Below are positions 5,973 to 8,374 of a stretch of 8,374 nt of DNA, piece by piece. A program made the translations under genes and the position numbers. Position 1 is the first letter of the stretch. Every line of letters starts with the position of its first letter. The stretch spans positions 1 through 8,374 of the forward strand of contig NZ_JBFXIO010000227.1 of the NCBI RefSeq assembly GCF_050175855.1, read 5' to 3'. This stretch comes from Piscinibacter sp050175855. Lineage in GTDB: Bacteria; Pseudomonadota; Gammaproteobacteria; Burkholderiales; Burkholderiaceae_C. The notes beneath the pieces were generated by a model that ran no database searches, was not told the DNA's origin, and saw only the letters and a program-made list of their open reading frames with translations.

Positions 5973-7328
5973 ATGAAGATCCACTTCCTCGGTGCCGCCG
6001 ACACCGTCACGGGCTCGCGCCATCTCGTCGAACTCGACGGCCAGACCCTGCTGCTGGACTGCGGGCTGTTCCAGGGCTTCAAGACGCTGCGCGAGCGCAA
6101 CTGGGCGCCCTTTCCCGTGCCGCCGCGCGAGATCGACGCGGTGATCCTCAGCCACGCCCACCTCGACCACAGCGGCTACCTGCCGGCGCTGGTCAAGCAG
6201 GGCTTCAAGGGGCCGATCCACTGCACGCAGGCCACGCGTGACCTGGCCGAGGTGCTGCTGCTCGACAGCGCCCACCTGCAGGAAGAAGACGCCCGCCGTG
6301 CCAACCGCTACGGCTTCTCGCGCCACGCGCCGGCGCTGCCGCTGTACACCGTGGCCGACGCCAAGCGCGCCATCGCCAGGCTCTCTCCGCTGCCGGCGGG
6401 CAAGACCGCGCGCATGGGCAACGTGCTGGCCGAGCTGACGCCGGTGGGCCACCTGCTCGGCGCCTGCGCGGTGACGCTGCGCCACCGCGATGCCACGCTG
6501 GTCTACTCCGGCGACGTCGGGCGCAGCAACGACCTGCTGATGCCGGCGCCGCAGCGCATCGCGCACGCCGACGTGCTGCTGGTCGAGTCAACCTACGGCA
6601 ACCGCATTCATCCGCCCGAGGATGCGCAGCAGCAGCTCGGCGCCATCATCCGCGCCACGCTGCGCCGCGGCGGCTCGGTGCTGCTGCCCTCGTTCGCCGT
6701 CGGCCGCGCGCAGGCGCTGATGCTGGTGATGCAGCGGCTGAAGGCCGCCGGCGAGATCCCCGAGGACACGCCGGTCTACCTCGACAGCCCGATGGCCACC
6801 GCCGCCACCGCGCTCTACCAGCGCCACCGCAAGCTGCTTCGGCTGAGCGCGCGCGAGGCCAACTCGCTGTGCGACGGCGTGACGGTGGTCACCACGCCGC
6901 AGCAGTCGGAGAAGGTCTCGCGCACCCGCTACCCGAGCGTCATCATCTCGGCCAGCGGCATGGCCACCGGCGGACGTGTGCTGCACCACCTCAAGGCAAT
7001 GGCGCCGAACCCGAGGAATGCCGTCGTCTTCGCAGGCTTCCAGGTGGCGGGTACTCGCGGCGCCAAGCTGATCGAAGGCGCCGCCGAGGTAAAGATCTTC
7101 GGCGAGTACGTGGCGGTGAAGGCCCAGGTCAGCCATCTCGAAGGCTTCTCAGGCCATGCCGACGCCAACGAGCTGATGCAGTGGCTGGGAGGCTTCGAGG
7201 CCGCGCCGTCGCAGACCTTGGTGGTGCACGGCGAACCGGCCGCGGCCGATGCGCTGCGCAGCCGCATCGCCGACGAACTCGGGTGGCGCGTCAGCGTGCC
7301 CGAGCATCTGGCGCAGGTGACGGTCTGA
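5973..7328 (+). CDS. Beta-CASP metallo-beta-lactamase-fold RNase-like protein
   Basis: This 451-residue protein belongs to the MBL-fold hydrolases with a beta-CASP cap and a C-terminal RNA-specificity domain (CPSF73/Ysh1-like bacterial proteins). All expected metal ligands are present: HAHLDHSG at 61-68 (His61, His63, Asp65, His66), His160 in GHLLGA, Asp181 in SGDVG and His419 in LVVHGEP. The beta-CASP motifs are Glu205 in ESTYGNR and His395 in FSGHAD; ASGMATGGR (327-335) is the conserved loop of the RNA-specificity region. By comparison with CPSF73 and archaeal homologues it is probably a zinc-dependent RNA endonuclease, possibly also a 5'-3' exonuclease, acting in the cytoplasm. Its cellular substrate is not known. 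It is not RNase J: the order and length differ, and there is no RNase J C-terminal extension. The start has a -10-like hexamer and no Shine-Dalgarno. Neighbouring thpR is also an RNA-acting enzyme and diverges from it; the MgtC/DUF4010 gene follows with overlap or no gap. Confidence 0.94.
   Translation: MKIHFLGAADTVTGSRHLVELDGQTLLLDCGLFQGFKTLRERNWAPFPVPPREIDAVILSHAHLDHSGYLPALVKQGFKGPIHCTQATRDLAEVLLLDSAHLQEEDARRANRYGFSRHAPALPLYTVADAKRAIARLSPLPAGKTARMGNVLAELTPVGHLLGACAVTLRHRDATLVYSGDVGRSNDLLMPAPQRIAHADVLLVESTYGNRIHPPEDAQQQLGAIIRATLRRGGSVLLPSFAVGRAQALMLVMQRLKAAGEIPEDTPVYLDSPMATAATALYQRHRKLLRLSAREANSLCDGVTVVTTPQQSEKVSRTRYPSVIISASGMATGGRVLHHLKAMAPNPRNAVVFAGFQVAGTRGAKLIEGAAEVKIFGEYVAVKAQVSHLEGFSGHADANELMQWLGGFEAAPSQTLVVHGEPAAADALRSRIADELGWRVSVPEHLAQVTV
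7315..7320 (+). promoter_or_regulatory. Ribosome binding site AGGTGA at the end of the metallo-hydrolase gene
   Basis: AGGTGA is an exact piece of the AGGAGGTGA Shine-Dalgarno consensus. It lies 4 nt before an in-frame CTG (7325) and 10 nt before a second CTG (7331). Allowing for its position within the consensus, the first CTG is well placed. It bears on the start of the next gene, which has no nearby ATG. Confidence 0.45.
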
Positions 7329-8374
7329 ACCTGTTCGACGCGAGCGGCGCCACCGTCGAAGGCCTGGCCGTGGCGCTGGGCTGCGGGCTGCTGATCGGCC
7401 TGGAGCGCGAGCGCCGCAAGGGCCAGGGGACCGACCGCGCCGCGGCCGGCATCCGCACCTTCAGCATCGCCGCGCTGCTCGGCGCGCTCGCCCAGGGCAT
7501 CGCGCTGCCGGGGCTGGTGCTGGCCGGCGCGCTGGTGGTGGGTGGACTGGCTGCGATGTCCTACGCGCGCAGCCGCTCGCGCGACCCGGGCCTGACCACC
7601 GAGCTGGCGCTGTTCGCCACCTACCTCGTCGGCGTGCTGGCGATGCGCCTGCCGCTACTCGGTGCCGCCTGCGGCACGCTGCTGGCCGTGCTGCTGGCCG
7701 CGCGCACGCAGTTGCATCGATTCGCCACGCAGTGGCTGAGCCAGCAGGAACTGCACGACGGCCTGATGCTGGCGGCGCTGGCGATGGTGATCCTGCCGCT
7801 GGTGCCGAACGAGCCGCTGCCCTGGCTGGCGGGCATGCGCGCGCGCCCGCTGGCCTCGCTGGTGCTGCTGATCCTCGTGCTGCAGGCGGCAGGCCACGTG
7901 GCGCTGCGCCTGTTCGGCGCGCGGCTCGGGCTGGCCGCCTCCGGGTTCTTCGGCGGCTTCGTCTCCAGCACCGCCACGGTGGCGGCCTTCGGCGCGCGGG
8001 CTCGCGCAGGCCAGGTGGCCGTGCCGCTGGCGGCGTCAGCCGGCGCGTTGTCGGGCTGCGCCACCTGGGTGCAGATGCTGGCCATGGCCGCGGCGCTCTC
8101 GCCGCCAGCACTGGCATTGTTGTGGTGGCCGGCGCTGGCCGGCGTGGCCGCGACCCTCGCCGTCGCGGCGCTGTGGTCGCGGCGCGGCGCGCGCGACGGC
8201 GATGGCGCGCTGCTGTCCGAACGCAGCGCCCTGCGGCTGCGCGAAGCCCTGGTGGTGGCACTGCTGCTGGCGGCAGTGGCCCTGCTCGTGTCGCAGGCGC
8301 AACGCCTGTTCGGCGATGCCGGCGCATTGGCCAGCGCCGCGCTGGCCGCGCTCGCCGATGCGCACTCGCCGATC
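7325..8374 (+). CDS. MgtC/SapB and DUF4010 domain membrane protein (3' end cut by window edge; start uncertain)
   Basis: The frame is open to the right edge (350 codons from 7325). The N-terminal part is the MgtC/SapB-like domain: GLLIGLERERRKG (21-33), AGIRTF (41-46) and DPGLTTELALF (87-97). The rest is the DUF4010 domain, with FFGGFVSSTATV (208-219) and the beginning of its ADAHS motif (344-348). At least nine hydrophobic segments indicate an inner-membrane protein; transport is often presumed, but the substrate is unknown. About 60-80 C-terminal residues are probably missing. The start is unclear: there is no in-frame ATG near the beginning. CTG 7325 overlaps the upstream TGA and has AGGTGA 4 nt before it. 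GTG 7370 has GAAGG 7 nt before it, but would remove most of the first membrane helix. GTG 7283 would overlap the upstream gene by 46 nt and add a charged tail. I favour 7325 because it leaves a complete first helix. The identity is sure, the start is not. Confidence 0.88.
   Translation, partial: MNLFDASGATVEGLAVALGCGLLIGLERERRKGQGTDRAAAGIRTFSIAALLGALAQGIALPGLVLAGALVVGGLAAMSYARSRSRDPGLTTELALFATYLVGVLAMRLPLLGAACGTLLAVLLAARTQLHRFATQWLSQQELHDGLMLAALAMVILPLVPNEPLPWLAGMRARPLASLVLLILVLQAAGHVALRLFGARLGLAASGFFGGFVSSTATVAAFGARARAGQVAVPLAASAGALSGCATWVQMLAMAAALSPPALALLWWPALAGVAATLAVAALWSRRGARDGDGALLSERSALRLREALVVALLLAAVALLVSQAQRLFGDAGALASAALAALADAHSPI

Noticed and set aside
5907..6566. Upstream extension of the thpR frame to 6566
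   Set aside because: The added 220 residues are the antisense of the metallo-hydrolase gene; MRLFLALWP is the normal family start.
7461..8327. 288-residue minus-strand open frame opposite the MgtC/DUF4010 gene
   Set aside because: It is extremely Arg/Ala/Pro-rich, has no motif, and lies opposite a clear membrane-protein gene.

Overview
The window is very GC-rich with strong G/C bias at third codon positions. It is gene-dense: seven genes, almost no spacer DNA, and no gene-free stretch longer than 71 bases. The ftsK-lolA pair, the protein similarities I recognise and the codon bias point to a betaproteobacterium of the order Burkholderiales, of the Rubrivivax/Leptothrix/Methylibium kind. The order is a fairly confident inference; the genus is a guess. 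I see no tRNA, rRNA, CRISPR array, insertion sequence, integrase or sign of recent transfer, so this looks like ordinary chromosome.

Left part, minus strand (1-2533): ftsK (DNA translocase for chromosome segregation and division) is followed by the start of lolA (periplasmic lipoprotein carrier). The two overlap by an ATGA, so they are very probably co-transcribed and translationally coupled. lolA runs off the left edge.

Middle, plus strand (2605-5408): a 71-bp divergent spacer separates ftsK from a compact three-gene operon. Its genes encode a secreted MORN-like/YwqK-type repeat protein, a Tat-exported intradiol ring-cleavage dioxygenase-like protein, and a DUF2891 protein. The spacings are 9 bp and then a TGATG stop/start overlap. 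The joint function of these three genes is unknown and is the least explained part of the window.

Right part (5412-8374): thpR (RNA 2',3'-cyclic phosphodiesterase) on the minus strand converges on the DUF2891 gene with only 3 bp between the stop codons. It diverges, across 66 bp, from a plus-strand beta-CASP metallo-beta-lactamase-fold RNase-like gene. That gene is followed without a gap by an MgtC/DUF4010 multispanning membrane protein, cut by the right edge, which seems to begin at a non-ATG codon.

A recurring regulatory feature is that the four genes flanking the two divergent spacers have no convincing Shine-Dalgarno sequence. Instead each has a -10-like hexamer 5 to 7 nt upstream of the ATG, which suggests leaderless transcripts. 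Both spacers also carry a short perfect inverted repeat. I find no strong evidence for a wholly new system; the best leads are the uncharacterised secreted operon and the leaderless start architecture.
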